Positions 1 through 12,892 of a stretch of 64,000 nucleotides of DNA are shown piece by piece. Within the stretch, counting starts at the first letter, position 1. Each line of letters opens with the position of its first letter. A model generated the notes under the pieces. That model worked only from the letters and a program-made list of their open reading frames with translations. It was not told where the DNA came from and did no database searches. The stretch lies in the NCBI RefSeq assembly GCF_902459465.1, contig NC_047063.1, positions 18,689,685 through 18,753,684 of the forward strand. Direction: 5' to 3'. Made by a program: the position numbers and the translations under genes. The DNA is from Asterias rubens. Its lineage: Eukaryota; Echinodermata; Asteroidea; Forcipulatida; Asteriidae.

Positions 1-130
1 CTTAAGACTAATCTTAGGACTAAGGACGAGTCCCAACCCTGCACTGTAGCATGCAGACCTTAAGATTAATCCTAAGTTAGGACGAGTTACTCGTCCTAAC
101 TCGATATAAGATGAGTCCTAACTCTTTGTG
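1..130. repeat. Hairpin repeat with TTAGGACGAGT/ACTCGTCCTAA arms
   Basis: An inverted repeat centred near position 95 (TTAGGACGAGT then ACTCGTCCTAA) sits among further direct and inverted copies of TTAGGAC and CTTAAGA. It is probably the edge of a palindromic MITE cut by the window start. Confidence 0.6.
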
Positions 131-651
131 AAATTGGTGCGGGGTTAGTTTGTGGTTTCGTCCCTTCTTTTTCACTTCTTTTTTAACTTCATGGATACAC
201 CATTCAAAAGATTCTTCTGAAGTAGAAAATGAATATTATGTCTTGATTCTTACGTGTACAGCATTTGATATCAGAAGATATTTTGGAATGTAGTCATTAA
301 ACATTTCTATTTTTTTGTTATAACTGTATAATATGTAAAAACAATTCTTTACATTGAAATGTTAATGTTGATATTTAATATACTATATATGCATTTGTAA
401 ATCTTTTATTTCAAAAAATTGTCTTAATTTGTCCTCTAGTTGCGATTTCATTTTTGTTTATAAGCCACATAAGTCCAATTTTTAAATGTTCTGTTTCGTT
501 GTTACCGGTCAATCTTGTCTCAACAGTCATCTCATTCCAACAGTAGACTGAAAAAAAAAAAAAAATCCACATAGATTTGTGTGCTTGAAAATTTCCAAAT
601 ATTTTGTCAAATATTATTTTACCTTTTGTTTTTTCCCCCTTGATTATATAG

Positions 652-3600
652 ATTTGGAATCATCCAGACATCCTTTGTGATGTGCTGCATAAGAGAGATG
701 CAATGGCTGATCTTGACACAGATCTAGATCTTCCAGAGCCGTCTTCAAGGTACTAAGGAAGTCATGACTAAACAAAGTTATTGTCTGCATCTAAGAACTA
801 AATATTTGTGCAGTTAACTGCACATTTCCTTGCCACAGAAGTTGTGATTTTACAAGACATATATGGTCAGGATTACTTTAGATTTAATTGTGAACCACGA
901 ACTGTTACTTGTCTGTATGTGAGGTTTCTAGGTAGCCATGTTTAACATGGTTCATCTGTGCCAAGAGAGAGGGCTATTATAATTCAATGTGATATCAACA
1001 TAACAGATACTTCCCAAGTTAAGTCTGTGAGTGGTTTCCCTTTCTCCAGATGTTCCAAGAAGGGCAAAAAAGACGGCTCTAAAGCAGGGAAGAAGGTTGC
1101 AGAGAAAGCTTCAATAGATAAAGCTTCAACGGAAGCCAAGAAGGAGGAGCCTGAAGCAGCAATCGGCCCCAACATGGAGCAGTCATACCAAGAGAAAGTC
1201 AATCAAATCATCTCATTTGAATGGGTGAGTGTTTGAGTAGTTCATGATATTTGGGGCATTGCAAGGTAGATTTTGTTCTTTTGACTTTGACATTTTGACT
1301 GACAAAAAATTCTTCCTCGGAATGTAAAGATTAATTTGCTGTTGTATTCTAATGACGTCATGTTCCAAATTTATCTTATAAAATAATAAAATTATTTATG
1401 AACCAAAACATCCATGTGCAATAATGTAAAGACCCATTTTCATCAGAATGGTGCCATCAGATGTTTTGATGTTGACTAATTTTTACACTCGAAGGTTATC
1501 CAATACAATGGCAATTACAACCATTTTAAAGCCATTGGACACTTTCGGTACAGAAAAAAAATTAAAAGTTCACAGATTTACAAATAACTTTCAGGGTTTA
1601 CAGAAGGTAATGGTGGAAGACTTCTCTTAAAATATTATTCCATGAAATGCTTTATACTTTTTGAGAAACCATTAAAACAATATCAATTCTTGATATCGAG
1701 AATTACGGATTTATTTTAAACACATGTCATGACACGACGAAACGTCCGGAAACAAGAGTGGGTTTTCATGTTATTTTCTCCCGACTCCGATGACCGATAG
1801 AGCCTAAATTTTCACAGGTTTATTAATTTATATATAAGTTGTGATACCTGAAGTGTGGGCCTTGGAAAATACTGTTTACCGAAAGTGTCCAATGGCTTTA
1901 ATGTGAGGTTAGAGATTTGTAACTGCTTCCCCACTCACATGAGGACTCTATCTATTGGATGGAAAATAAGTAAATCACAAAATTAAATTTGACATTTTCC
2001 AACGTGTCATGAACAAAAGGTTAATCTTCGTTAATGATTTTCTCAAATTCTTGTTCTCTTCAGGCGAGAGACATTATGAAGAATTACCAGCCCAGTAAGT
2101 TACACAACGGAGGCAAGATGGTCCTTCTCTTTGAGATCTTAGAAGCCTCGATCAATATTGGAGATAGACTCCTAGTCTTCAGCCAGAGCCTTAGTACCTT
2201 GTCCTTGATCGAGAAGTTCCTTGCGGATAGACCCATGCCTCCACTCGCTGATCCTCCAGCAGACTTTGATGGCAAGTGGGCTCGGAATAAAACATACTTT
2301 CGTGAGTAGAAAACCTTAACTTTTCCTCATTTTACATGTTTTATTTGTCCATGTTTTGATATTTTGTTCATTGTAACATGTATGCAACTTTTCCTTGGGT
2401 CTGCTGAATTCCTCTTTTTATGTTCTCATTTTGTGCCATTCAAACTAAAAAACACTGTATAAAACCATTTTGGTGAAGTTAAAGTTGCATGCCTGTTGTA
2501 AAGTGTTAGTCTCATCTATTTATTGATTCCACACCCAGAATCACAATTAACACCAATAACAGGATGCATATAGAAAATAAGAAGAAATTTTAAGTTTTAA
2601 GATGCATTGGAAAACCATGTGAAGAATCAGCTCACCAACATGATATGCTGATTTAATTTCATATATTAATCTCATAAATTAAAAACATTACAGTAGAAAC
2701 ATATACATCACTCCTGGGGTGATGGGTCTTTTTCTTAAAAAGCTGTGCCACGCATCTGGAATCTTGTCTTTGTACCACAAAATTAAAATCTCTTCCCAAA
2801 TTTGTATCTTTATAGTCACAGGTTTTGAAGGACAAATTTGGTTGTGTCTGTTTTTTTCTTTTCTTTTTCTGTTGTTGGTTTTACTGCATCTTAAACACCT
2901 ACATAGCAGGGTAGATATGTGCATATTACAAGTCTTTGTTTTTGTTATTATTATTTTGTATAATCCTCAATATCGTCACTGCTCAGCACATATATCGTCA
3001 CTGCTCAGCACATATATTACAAGTTGAGGTTGGGAGATATACTGGGGTAGAATTTAAGGACCGTATATGTATTCACTGCTTGGAGGATGTTGAAATGCAA
3101 ATTCCTTTTAATTTGTTTCCCCCCCCCCCCCCCATGTTTACTGTTTTAAGAAAGAAATTGTATGATACCATACACAGTTTTAGTATCTTATCTGAGAATG
3201 ACAAATTTATTTTCCTAAAGACTGCTCAGGATAAAACCATTATGGATTGTGTTGTAAAGTACATACTCTCTGCTTTTACAATGTTTTAGGTTAAAGGAAA
3301 CCAAAACATAACTTATTATTTGTTCTTCCTTACCTCTCCTTCTTTGTTGCACTATAAGTTTAAATTTTGTTATTGTTGTATTCCTCCCCCAGGATATGGG
3401 GTTTGTTCCGTAAAAAAGAAAAAGAAAACTTAGATACAATTTTTATTATCATCACAGCTGTTATCTTTGTTCCAGTAGTTGATTTTGGTGTTGACTTTGT
3501 TGGATTTGATACAGGTCTTGATGGCAGTACACCAGCCACTGACAGAGAACGCATGATTAATCAATTCAATGCTAAAGATAACAAGGCTGTCTGGCTCTTC

Positions 3601-6600
3601 CTACTCTCTACAAGGTAAACATCATCCTTAGTTGGGCTAGTGACCTTTAGTTGGGTTACTGACCTCAATTGGAATATTGTCCCAAGTTGGGCTAGTGACC
3701 TTAGTTGGGTTACTGACCTAAATTGGAATACTGTCCTTAGTTGGGATACTGACATACTGATTTCCTTCATGTGTTTCACTCCTGATTTTTAAGCTTAGAC
3801 CTTAGTTTCCATTTTAATGACTACACGTGTACATGTTACTCTTTTTGATGGTGCCATGAGCACTTTTGTGGATTTATGTGCTTTATGCGCTTTACGAGTT
3901 TTCATTATTATCATAATTTACTTTTCTTTCTTTTTTTCATTATAGATTTGGTCACTTCAATTTAATTTGCATTCTACTTGGATTATCTTTTACATTATTT
4001 AAGTGTTTATGATTTTTTTTGCCTCTGTTTGTTGTTATTTTGTTTTTTACACTGTGCAAACTTTCTCAAATTTTACACTCCTAAAACTGGTTTTACTCTC
4101 ACATAGTCCATGCTTTATGTTATTTTTTGTTTTAGTTGCCAACTTTTGATGTACATCCATAGACATGTTTTATTTATAGTTAAATTTCCCACCTTTTTGC
4201 ACATAAATTGTTTTATACATATTTTATTATTGTATTGTATTACAACCAGATGTGGGGAGGCAGGTCTATGGACCACAGTAATTATTTTGCTTTTGTTTCT
4301 CCTAGCCCATCTGGAAGTATTTTTGTATTGTCATGTATTGTTGAAATGGCTGAATAAATAATAATAATAATAATAAGAGGACATTTAAAAAAAAATAAAA
4401 ACAAAAAAAATGCTGATATGTATGTCAGTTTATGGTGCAACCGACGATTTATGAGTTTACATTAAACATACACGATGTACATTTTTATTTTAAGGGCTGG
4501 GTGTCTGGGAATAAACCTGATTGGTGCTAACCGAGTGATCGTTATGGATGCTTCGTGGAATCCATGCCACGATGCTCAGGCCGTGTGTCGCGTCTATCGT
4601 TACGGTCAGAAGAAGAAATGCCACGTGTATCGGATGGTGACTGATAACACACTAGAGAAGAAGATTTATGATCGACAGATCTCAAAGAAGGGAATGTCTG
4701 GTGAGTTGTGAGGGAGGTCTTGCTAAAGGTTTAATGAACCACCTTTGTTTGATTGGTTTTGATACCTTTTGTAGTTTTCGGCCATGACATGAATCCCTAC
4801 TCAATGTAAATGAAAAAATGTATATATCTCGACTTCATTAGTTGTAAAGTTTTTGACAAAAAAGGTGGCAAAACACAGAGTCACGTTGCATTGTACGTGC
4901 TAAAAACAAAATTTCTCCTGAGATAAAAAAAAAACTTTTTTTGTGTGATATTATTTTACTAATTTCTCAAAAACTACAGCACCTTAGTAATTCATATTTT
5001 AAGGGAAGCTTTCTACCATCATTATCTGTAAGCCGTGTAAGTTTATTGTAAATCTGTGGATGTTTGTTTTTTGTGTCATACAAAGAATGCAGACCTTTTA
5101 AGGATGCAATTAAATTGTGATATGATTCATCAGTGAAGAATTTTCTGAGGTTACACCATTGTTATGAAAAACAAGGGGAAAAAAAAACACCGAAATTTCA
5201 ACCCTTATAATTTTGCAGACCGCGTCGTTGATGAGCTCAATCCACAAATGAATCTCACCAAGAAAGAGGTAGAGACGCTCCTTGAGTTTGATGCAGACGC
5301 AGATGACATGCCCTACGAGGACTTCAGTAATCTATCAGAAAAGTTCACTGACCCCATGCTGTCCAATATTTGCAACAACTTCAGTAATTTTCTCAGCAAG
5401 GTACGGTTTAAAGTTTCAACAGGTTATTTTGTAAATCTACCCAGTAGAGAGAAACTTTGGATAAAGGTGCCACAAAACCATTCAACCCCGCCTCATGGTC
5501 TGAACATCGAAGAAGGAAATGACTAATAACCTTTTTGTCTTTGCATTCTCCTTTTTCCCCACAGGATCCCCTTCTATTAATATGTCTTATTCGTTAACTA
5601 ATTACTTTTAGAAAATAGAATTAGCTTTTGCAAACTGCTTACTTGCCAAAAGGACCTATAAATGTCAAAAATGGTGAATTGCGTGGCGACTCGACCAGAG
5701 CTAGCAGAGGAAGACTCTACTAGGATCAAAATGTCAGGCCTTTGATGTAAAGGCGCTTTTCAAAAAATTTAGTTGTATGTATGATTATACTTTGCAATGT
5801 ATTCAGTTATCTGCATTTTATGTCTTTTGTGTTACCAACCTCTTGTGATCAAACCAGTCCCTTCCCTCTACCCCTTGCCCCTCGTCTCCTTCCCCTTCAT
5901 ACATCCCTTGCCTTTTATGTGTGAATTTGTAACTTAAATTGTAACCCAAAAAGTGATGTTTTAAACTATCATTTCGCGCAAAAGGATACAAATAAGACAT
6001 AGGTTTGATCACAAAACTGTTGTATTCATAGCTTTATTGCCTAAAAGTAAGTGTTATAAGGGTTAACCATGCAAATATACGTGTAGATCTTATATAAAAA
6101 AAAAAAATTAAAACCTTTTTTTATATAAATATTGTCCACATTAAACTTTCCATAACTTAATAATGCATTGGGCGACATCTGACTCATTTTCACAGAGTGG
6201 GTCACAAATATCATGCCTGTAGAGCGACTCTGCTAGGCTTCAAATGAGAAGCCACAAACAATTGTTTTTATGTATAAAAGCAATAACATCAAACAAATGT
6301 GTTATTTTTCCCAGGCTCTGTTCACCACCGAAATTGTCCTGCTTTTATCAATTAAATTGTCCTGCTTTGAATCTCTCAATTAAATTGTCTTGCTATTTCA
6401 TGAACTTAATAATCATGCCTGCAGCAAGACTTTTGAATTGGAACGCCATGAACAATGGTCTTTATGTATAAAAAGCAGTAATATAAAATAATTTGAAGCG
6501 CTTTGAGACCCCCGTTCGGGAGTGAAAAAGCGCTATATAAACTCAAATATTATTATTATTACAACTGGGTGGGTTTTGTTTCATTTGTATTTATATATTA

Positions 6601-9600
6601 ATAATGATTTTACCAATTATTGTGTAATTGTAATTTTCAACTCATATATAAATTTGTACATCTGTTATTTTTTGCATTACTGTAAATGGTGGTTATCCGC
6701 TGTTGGATATCAAATAAACAAAAAATAAATAATAATAAAATAAAAAACCGTGTATCTTTTCTCAGGCTCCGTTCGTCACTGAATCTCTGCTGTGGGACCG
6801 CAAGGATAGGAGGCTAACCAGAGCTGAGAAACGCCAAGCTAAGAGAGGCTATGAGGAAGAGAAAAGGCTCAGGGTGTCTTACTCTCGACCCTCATACACA
6901 GCTTTCTACCCTAAGAATGGCAATCCACCAGGCCAAACAGGCAATTACATGAAGGCACCATTTGGGTGAGTTCATTATCAAAGGGGTGCAATATAATAAG
7001 GGTGGTCATGTAACTCCAATTCTATCAAGTTGGGAATCGTCTTAGATACCTAAATTTATCAGTCAACCTGCAATTAATAGTAATTACTTGCTTTGTTGTG
7101 TTTTGTTTGCTAATTAAAGGCCAGCAAATTATTTTAGTCAGTGTGACATTGATTAAATTTAAAACGGAAAAAGTAATGATTCAAGCAGTACGTGGTGACA
7201 TCAACACCCAAGGTCTGGCCCCAATTTCATAGCGCTGCTGAGCGGTCGGTTTTGTGCTTACTGTGCAATTTGCTATTTCATAGCGCTGCTAACCATAAGC
7301 ACACAAAAAGGCATGCTAACCTTCAGGTGCTTACTGCACGAAAATAAATGACGCCACAATGCAAATCCACGGCCGCCTAATTTTTCTGCTAACCTGTGAA
7401 ATACACTTGCACCTTAGCAAATCTTTCTGCTACAGTAACCACGAAAATTTGCTTACTGTTAAGCAGCGCTATGAAATTGGGCCCTGGTACCTCATTGGGG
7501 CATTGCAACAAAGCTAATGCCCTCCATGCCCCTTTGTGATTGCCTCAATGCCCCTTCAAGTTTTCCTCAAAGAGGTGCCCTTTACTATAGGTTTTCTCGG
7601 TCAATTTCGGAAAATGAGCAGCCAATTTAACCATCAAGCTATTCTATTTCGCGTGAAATCGAATGCTACGGAAAAGGGCCATTCGATTTCGTTTTAAGAC
7701 TAGTCAACTGTAATGTTGCTCTAGCAATTCATCAAAGCAGCATTCAAATTCGCAGATGCTTCTTGAGGCGTGTGTGTCACGAAATAGAATGTTGATACGC
7801 TAAATTGAACAGAGTGCTAAAGGAATTTGTCTCGACTAAAAACTCTGTCTCGAGGCAAAACAGCTTTAATTCAAACGCATAAAATGAAATTGACTGCTAA
7901 TTTGCCGAATTTGACCGAGAAAATCTAACTTAAGGAAAACTGTCTTGTCCTAATAAACAATGTATCCAGCCTGAAACCCAGTATACGACAAACTAATGAT
8001 TGAACCAACACGTTTAGAGATTAATTCCTCAATGCAAAATATGTTTGTTTTGCCTTCTTGCTTGTCATCAGACAATCCCTCTTTGAGGATAGTGTTTTAT
8101 TTCACTTATGTCTTTTTCCTAGGCTGCCCATCTTTTGTTTTGTTGCTCCCGAGTTAAATTTCCATTTCCATTGTGTTTTGCTCAGTATTGTTTAGGCCTT
8201 GTTTTTCTCTTTGCCGTGTTAGCTTTTTATGTCGAGTTTTATAATTTTACAATTGATACTTTATAATATAGGCAGTACTTGTACTTTTTAAATTTTTGAT
8301 CTCTTTTATTATACTAATTAAGTTTGTATATATTTGTTTTATATATTGTTTTATGCTTGATTGAGTATTACTTTTATTGTTATTATTATTATTAATTTAC
8401 AAGGAATATTTTAACCTTTAAAGGCAGTGGTCACTATTGGTAATTACTCAAAATAATTATTAGCATAAAACCTTTTTTGGTGACGAGTAATGGGGAGAGG
8501 TTGATGGTATAAAACATTGTGAGAAACGGCTCCCTCGGAAGTGGAGTAGTTTTCGAGAAAGAAGTAATTTTCCACGAATTTGATTTCGAGACCTCAAGTT
8601 TAGAACGTGAGGTCTTGAAATCAACCATCTAAACGCACACAACTTCGTGTGATAAGGGTGTTTTTTCTTTCATTCTTGTCTCGCAAGTTGGATGACCGAT
8701 TGAGCTCATATGTATATGTTGAGATACACCAACTGTAAAGGCTAGTCTTTGACAATTACCAATAGTGTCCACTGCCTTTAAGAACAACTTAAAATTAATA
8801 CCTTGAAAAGGAAAATCCATCCACACCATTTGAATTCCAAAGTTTTGTTGGGTCCCAATCTTTCCTCAGGATGCCCGCTCAATTCTACAACCCTCGGCCG
8901 GCCGTCACTATACCCCCAGTCCAGTCCACTCCGGTGCCTAGATTTCATCCGGGCTTTAATTCAGGAACCAATCAACGTCTAGCAGATCTACAGCAAGCTG
9001 GCGTCACAATGCAGAGAATTGTAGCAACTACTGGTAAGCTTGTTCCAGGCCACCTGGAGGTCTCGTTAGTGTTGTCACAAATAGAGACTAGTATTTTATT
9101 GAAGCTGAAATTTTGCTTTCTTAAATGTTATTGTTATCACAGGAATGTTTTTAAAACAAGTACACACAATGATCAGCTTATCAAATTGTGACCAGGATTT
9201 TATTGACATTTTGTTAGTTTTGTTGATTGCGACTTTTTTTCTCATTAATGATTAGTTGGCTTATTCCACCCCTTATTTATTTTCAATTTGCTATGTTTTT
9301 AAATAAGGGAATCAATGTGTGGTGAAGAGGTTTTCAACTAGTAGTTTAATCCCAACGAGGCCTGGACTTGATAATTTTACCGAGACGAAGTCGAGGTAAA
9401 TTATCAAGAACCAGGCCTCGGCGGGTTTAACCCACTAGTTGAAAACCGATTCAACACACTTTGATTCCCATTCGTAAATACCTTTTCGGTCAAAAAACAT
9501 CAACACTTTTGGTCAAAAAGTAAAATAAATGCAAAAATTATAATTATTCAATGATTTATTTCAACACAACACCCCTCCAGCTATGAAATGGTAAGGCCCT

Positions 9601-11147
9601 CCGCCGCCCTCGGCTAAACAACACCTTATAAGGGAATGCTGTGGCATTATAAAGAGCACAATTGTCTCGGCTGTTGCTCTCGACCAATAGGAATGAAGAA
9701 ACTCAGTGTCTAATAAGCACAGGTGCAAGCTCGCGTGTCACGCCCGTGTTTCAACACTTTTTACTGGTCATAAACAAAGATTTATACACATCCACGAGAC
9801 GCGCTCTCCACCAATAGGAATAGCGAAATTGTCTGAGGTATTTATGAATGTAAAATTAAAATTGTAATTCTGCCTTTGCGCTTTCAGAAAAGTTTTTTAA
9901 TACACCATTTTATTTATTTATAACTCTCTGTCTATCACAAGTGTACAATGTAGTAATAGAATGGTTTATTCAGCCACCATCATACAAGGCTTTTAAACCT
10001 TGCATTTGAAGTTCTCTTTTTTTTTTTTTATTGAATTGCAGACATTGTTCTCCCTGGTGTCAACACTCAATCATCGGGTCCAGTCATCAAAGCCGGTCAG
10101 ACAGTCACTTTTATCAAAACACAGAAAGGCTTGTACCTACGGACAACAGATGGTAGAATTCTGGCTGTGAGAGGCCCGGGTGGAGGTCCGCAGGGCAAGG
10201 GGCTGCAGGGGCTGGCTCCGTTTGGCCAGTTCACTTCATTAGGTACATCAGGAGGAGACGGTGGCGGTGCTAACACACTGGGAAAGCCATGGGCCAATGC
10301 TACGACCGGTGTGCCGGGTGGGAATCAAGGTGGGATTAGTAGTATGGATGCATGCAATCTGCCGTCTGCCTCTACAGGGTCAGTTTGTGGAAGCAGCAAC
10401 CCCTCATCGGCAAAACTTGACATTGTAGATACCAATCAAATGAACATGCAAGAGCTGTTGGACAAGAATGACATCACTGCTTCGTTGGCGAGCAGTATTA
10501 GTAGTGAAAACTTTCTGCCGAAGCTGAACTTCACCTCCTCCTCGTCCGGAAATTCCATGAACCCAACTCATCATTCAGGCTATCCACAGAGTCTACAGTC
10601 ACTAAACAGCTTAGCGTTAGGGGAAAACACCCAGAACACGGCAGGTATGCAAACTATGTCACCCATGGCCTCTGCCCTACCACCTAGAAACTTACCTCTT
10701 TTCGGCAGTTCCACCCCCCTGCAGAGCTCGGTGGGTACCCACCATATACCCACCACAGCTTCCATTATCTCCTCCTCAGGTCGTCTTAATTCAGTTACAC
10801 CCTCAAATCACAGACTACTTTCACAGCAATCAGCATTTCCTAACTCCTCCTTGAGTATGTCCGGAGGCACAGTACCACTAGCCGCCATTGGTTTGCTCGG
10901 CGGCCCACACTCCGGCAATCTTTGTGCAGCACCATCGTCTAGCGCCACCTCCGTCACAGCTTCGAGCGCTGTCTTGCAACCCAAATCTTCTTTCCACACC
11001 GAATCTCACATTCCATTGACTCTGAACAATTTGTTAGATGGCAATCCTATCAATGCAGCCAGTAAGAGTCAAGCTGGGAATGACAATGGAGCTGCTGCTG
11101 AACAAAGTGCAATTGGAAACCTTGGGTCATATGATCAGATTTTTTAA
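652..11147 (+). CDS. RAD54L2: RAD54L2/ARIP4 SNF2-family helicase, 3' part (5' exons outside window)
   Basis: Nine exons join in frame: 652-749, 1050-1224, 2064-2301, 3515-3614, 4495-4700, 5219-5400, 6766-6965, 8870-9033 and 10042-11147 (TAA stop). All introns are GT-AG and the phases match. The joined 822 residues begin at the SNF2 IWNHPD motif. A Lys-rich linker follows (about residues 33-80), then the second helicase lobe: [28 protein letters not shown], motif V around [17 protein letters not shown] and motif VI around [10 protein letters not shown] (about 130-250). Next come DRVVDELNP and the [15 protein letters not shown] segment. The last 1.1-kb exon is a low-complexity Ser/Gly/Pro-rich tail. 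These blocks match vertebrate ARIP4, a nuclear DNA-dependent ATPase that binds the androgen receptor and DYRK1A, rather than RAD54 or ATRX. The ATP-binding lobe (Walker A, DEGH) must lie upstream of the window. Exons read here are certain; the extent of the 3' UTR is not. Confidence 0.93.
1526..1901. mobile_element. F2 inverted-repeat element (MITE)
   Basis: The ends are TTAAAGCCATTGGACACTTT and its complement. The interior has CACAGATTTACAAATAACTT, CATGTCATGACACG and CTCCCGACTCCGATGACCGA. It lies in a RAD54L2 intron and is about 376 bp, the cleanest F2 copy. Confidence 0.85.
3631..3752 (+). repeat. Short tandem repeat of AGTTGGGCTAGTGACC-like units
   Basis: Alternating copies of AGTTGGGCTAGTGACC, AGTTGGGTTACTGACC and AATTGGAATACTGTCC form a roughly 60-bp higher unit repeated twice in the intron after the 3515-3614 exon of RAD54L2. 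Confidence 0.75.
4100..4379 (+). mobile_element. Possible LINE 3' end with (TAA)n tail
   Basis: An AT-rich non-coding stretch ends with TTGAAATGGCTGAATAAATA followed by a TAA repeat (4356-4375), the usual form of a CR1/RTE 3' end. No coding remnant is visible upstream, so the call rests on the tail only. Confidence 0.4.
4725..5060. repeat. Interspersed repeat shared with 20300-20545
   Basis: Shares the block TTTTGTAG...GGCCATGACATGAATCCCT, then AATGAA...TTCATTAGT and GTGAAAA/GCAAAACACAG with the RUVBL1 intron copy. Both are non-coding. The ends are not sharp enough to name terminal repeats. Confidence 0.55.
7217..7484. mobile_element. F4 inverted-repeat element
   Basis: Begins GGCCCCAATTTCATAGCGCT and ends with the complement AGCGCTATGAAATTGGGCCC. 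The interior is rich in GCTTA/TAAGC, giving a long hairpin. It lies in a RAD54L2 intron. Confidence 0.85.
7588..7927. mobile_element. F5 inverted-repeat element
   Basis: The ends are TAGGTTTTCTCGGTCAATTT and its near complement (TTTGACCGAGAAAATCTA). The interior is shared with 42058-42473, including CAAGCTATTCTATTTCGCG and GCATTCAAATNCGCAGATGC. Confidence 0.8.
8417..8781. mobile_element. F1 inverted-repeat element
   Basis: The left end is TTTAAAGGCAGTGGTCACTA and the right end AGTGTCCACTGCCTTTAA. The interior contains the F1 palindrome GATTTCGAGACCTCAAG ... GAGGTCTTGAAATC and CGTTTCTCACAAT in reverse. It sits in the intron just before the 8870 exon of RAD54L2. Confidence 0.85.
9308..9880. 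mobile_element. F6 foldback element
   Basis: Contains GGGAATCAATGTGTGGTGAA, an inverted repeat of GGTTTTCAACTAGT around 9320-9450, then CACCAATAGGAATAGCGAAA and GTATTTATGAATG at its right end. The copy at 43200-43690 is in the opposite orientation. Confidence 0.7.
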
Positions 11148-12720
11148 GGGATCCGCTATTAGTGGAGTCTACTTTATTAACGTCGAAGCCATTTGCCTTT
11201 CCGTCTAAATTCAGGCAGTTTGTGGCGCCATTTACTAAAGGCAACTTAGCTAAGTCTTCAATGAGGCACTTGGTTCCAACTGGTACCTTTAACCTCAATC
11301 AGATACAGTGATGTAACTGTAGCCCCCCCAGCCTTTGTTTGGAACCATGTCCAGTGATGTTTCTTCTCTGATGATCTCTTCGGGACTAGTCCCGGTTGTT
11401 TTTAGAAGGGCAAAACTCCATGGTTCTTGCATGGAGTAAGTAACCTCATGGCAACTAATCATTTTAGAAAACTGCTTGATAATTCTTGTACAACAACAGA
11501 CTGTAAGTCTCGCAGGTGTTTGAACACTGGGATATGATCACAAACACGGAATGTCATCTTCGAGAGGGCACCGAAAGGCCATTTTCATTTTGCACTTCCA
11601 CAGGAAAATCTTCAATGTCTATGGGTAACTTTGAAGTGGGCACCAAGGCGACTAGGACCTGAGGCCTCAGAGGCGGTGTCAGTTCAAGGCACTCAGTTAA
11701 AGGCACTGGACTTGTTTGATAGTAACTCAAAATATGCATTACCATAACAACTTACTTGGTAATGAGCAGGCCTGAAGCATCTTTCTGAAACCACACACAT
11801 TGTGCAACAAGGGTGTTGATTTCCTTCGTTATTTTCTTGCAACTTCGATGACCAATTGAGCTTAAATTTTCACAGTTTTGTTACTTTATGCATAATGTTG
11901 AGATACACCAAGTTAGAAGACTGGTCTTTACTCATTACTAAAGGTGTCCAGTGCCTTTAAGCAGCACTTTGTATCTGTGCTCACTTCTGTCTTCCAATAT
12001 TTCATGTCCTACCTGCTAGGTAGATTGATACTACTGGTTGATATTGGATTATTTCACTCAAATCTTAAATTCCAAAATTCTTTGGAATGACAGAATGTTG
12101 TATTGATGTGTTTTCCCTTTGTTAATTTACGACGAAGAAAGAACAGCGTTTGTTGATGGCAATATTTCTGAACAGGAACACTTGCTCTCTTTTTTCCCCA
12201 TTATATTATATCACACAAAAATAAAAGTGCAGTTTAAAATTGTCAATACTACTGCAGAGATTTTAAGAAATGGCCAACATGCAATAATGTTTGAGGAATA
12301 TGTCAGGAATTATTTAAGATGAGATTTATGTCCTCAACTTCTAATTAATTATTTCGTCCGTATAAGATCTTCTGAAAACATTATTGCACAAGTGAAATTT
12401 TAATAACTTCTATGAATCCTATGATGGCTCCATGTTATGGTGCAGCACACAAAAATAATAGTATCAAAGTCTTATATAGTTCACGTATCTACCAAACAAG
12501 GTACTCAAGGCGCTGAGTATATACAAACTTTTTTGTGGTTTTACCAATACCTGGGGCTGGATCATCCCATAGGCGCAGTAGGCACTGTGTATTTAGGACC
12601 TAGTAAAACAAATCAACCAAAATTGGGGACTAAAAGAAAATGGAAGTCTGCGCTAACACAACGAAGGAAGTACTCACGTACACGTTTGTACTAAACCTGA
12701 TATCTCTATCTCCATTTTTT
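11148..12720 (+). other. RAD54L2 3' flank / probable 3' UTR with embedded repeats
   Basis: Non-coding sequence follows the stop. It contains an interspersed repeat (11554-11690) sharing GGCCATTTTCATTT...CTATGGGTAACTTT...GGGCACCAAG with 21455-21625, then an F1 copy (11697-11960). 12436-12530 holds the SINE 3' segment ACGTATCTACCAAACAAGGT that recurs at 34574. Several AATAAA-like strings occur, so the poly(A) site is undecided. Confidence 0.4.
11697..11960. mobile_element. F1 inverted-repeat element, internally deleted
   Basis: Begins TTAAAGGCACTGGACTTGTT and ends AAAGGTGTCCAGTGCCTTTAA-like. It lacks the central palindrome of longer F1 copies. Confidence 0.75.
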
Positions 12721-12736
12721 TTTTTTTTTGCGATTT

Positions 12737-12892
12737 CCCAATGGGAGACTTTTGGAACGTTTGGTGGCAGCAGACTTACCAGGTAAAATCCATGGTTCTC
12801 GGTCATGTGCGCACGCTCAGAACTATGTAAACAATGGAAATTTTCCTGGTAAGTCTGCTGCCAACTAGCGTCCCAAAGTCTCCCCCATTGGT
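12737..12892. repeat. Foldback repeat with TGGCAGCAGACTTACCAGG arms
   Basis: The left arm CCAATGGGAGACTTTTGGAA ... GGCAGCAGACTTACCAGG is matched by the right arm CCTGGTAAGTCTGCTGCC ... AAAGTCTCCCCCATTGG. That gives about 60-bp arms with a short centre, i.e. a non-autonomous palindromic element. Confidence 0.85.
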
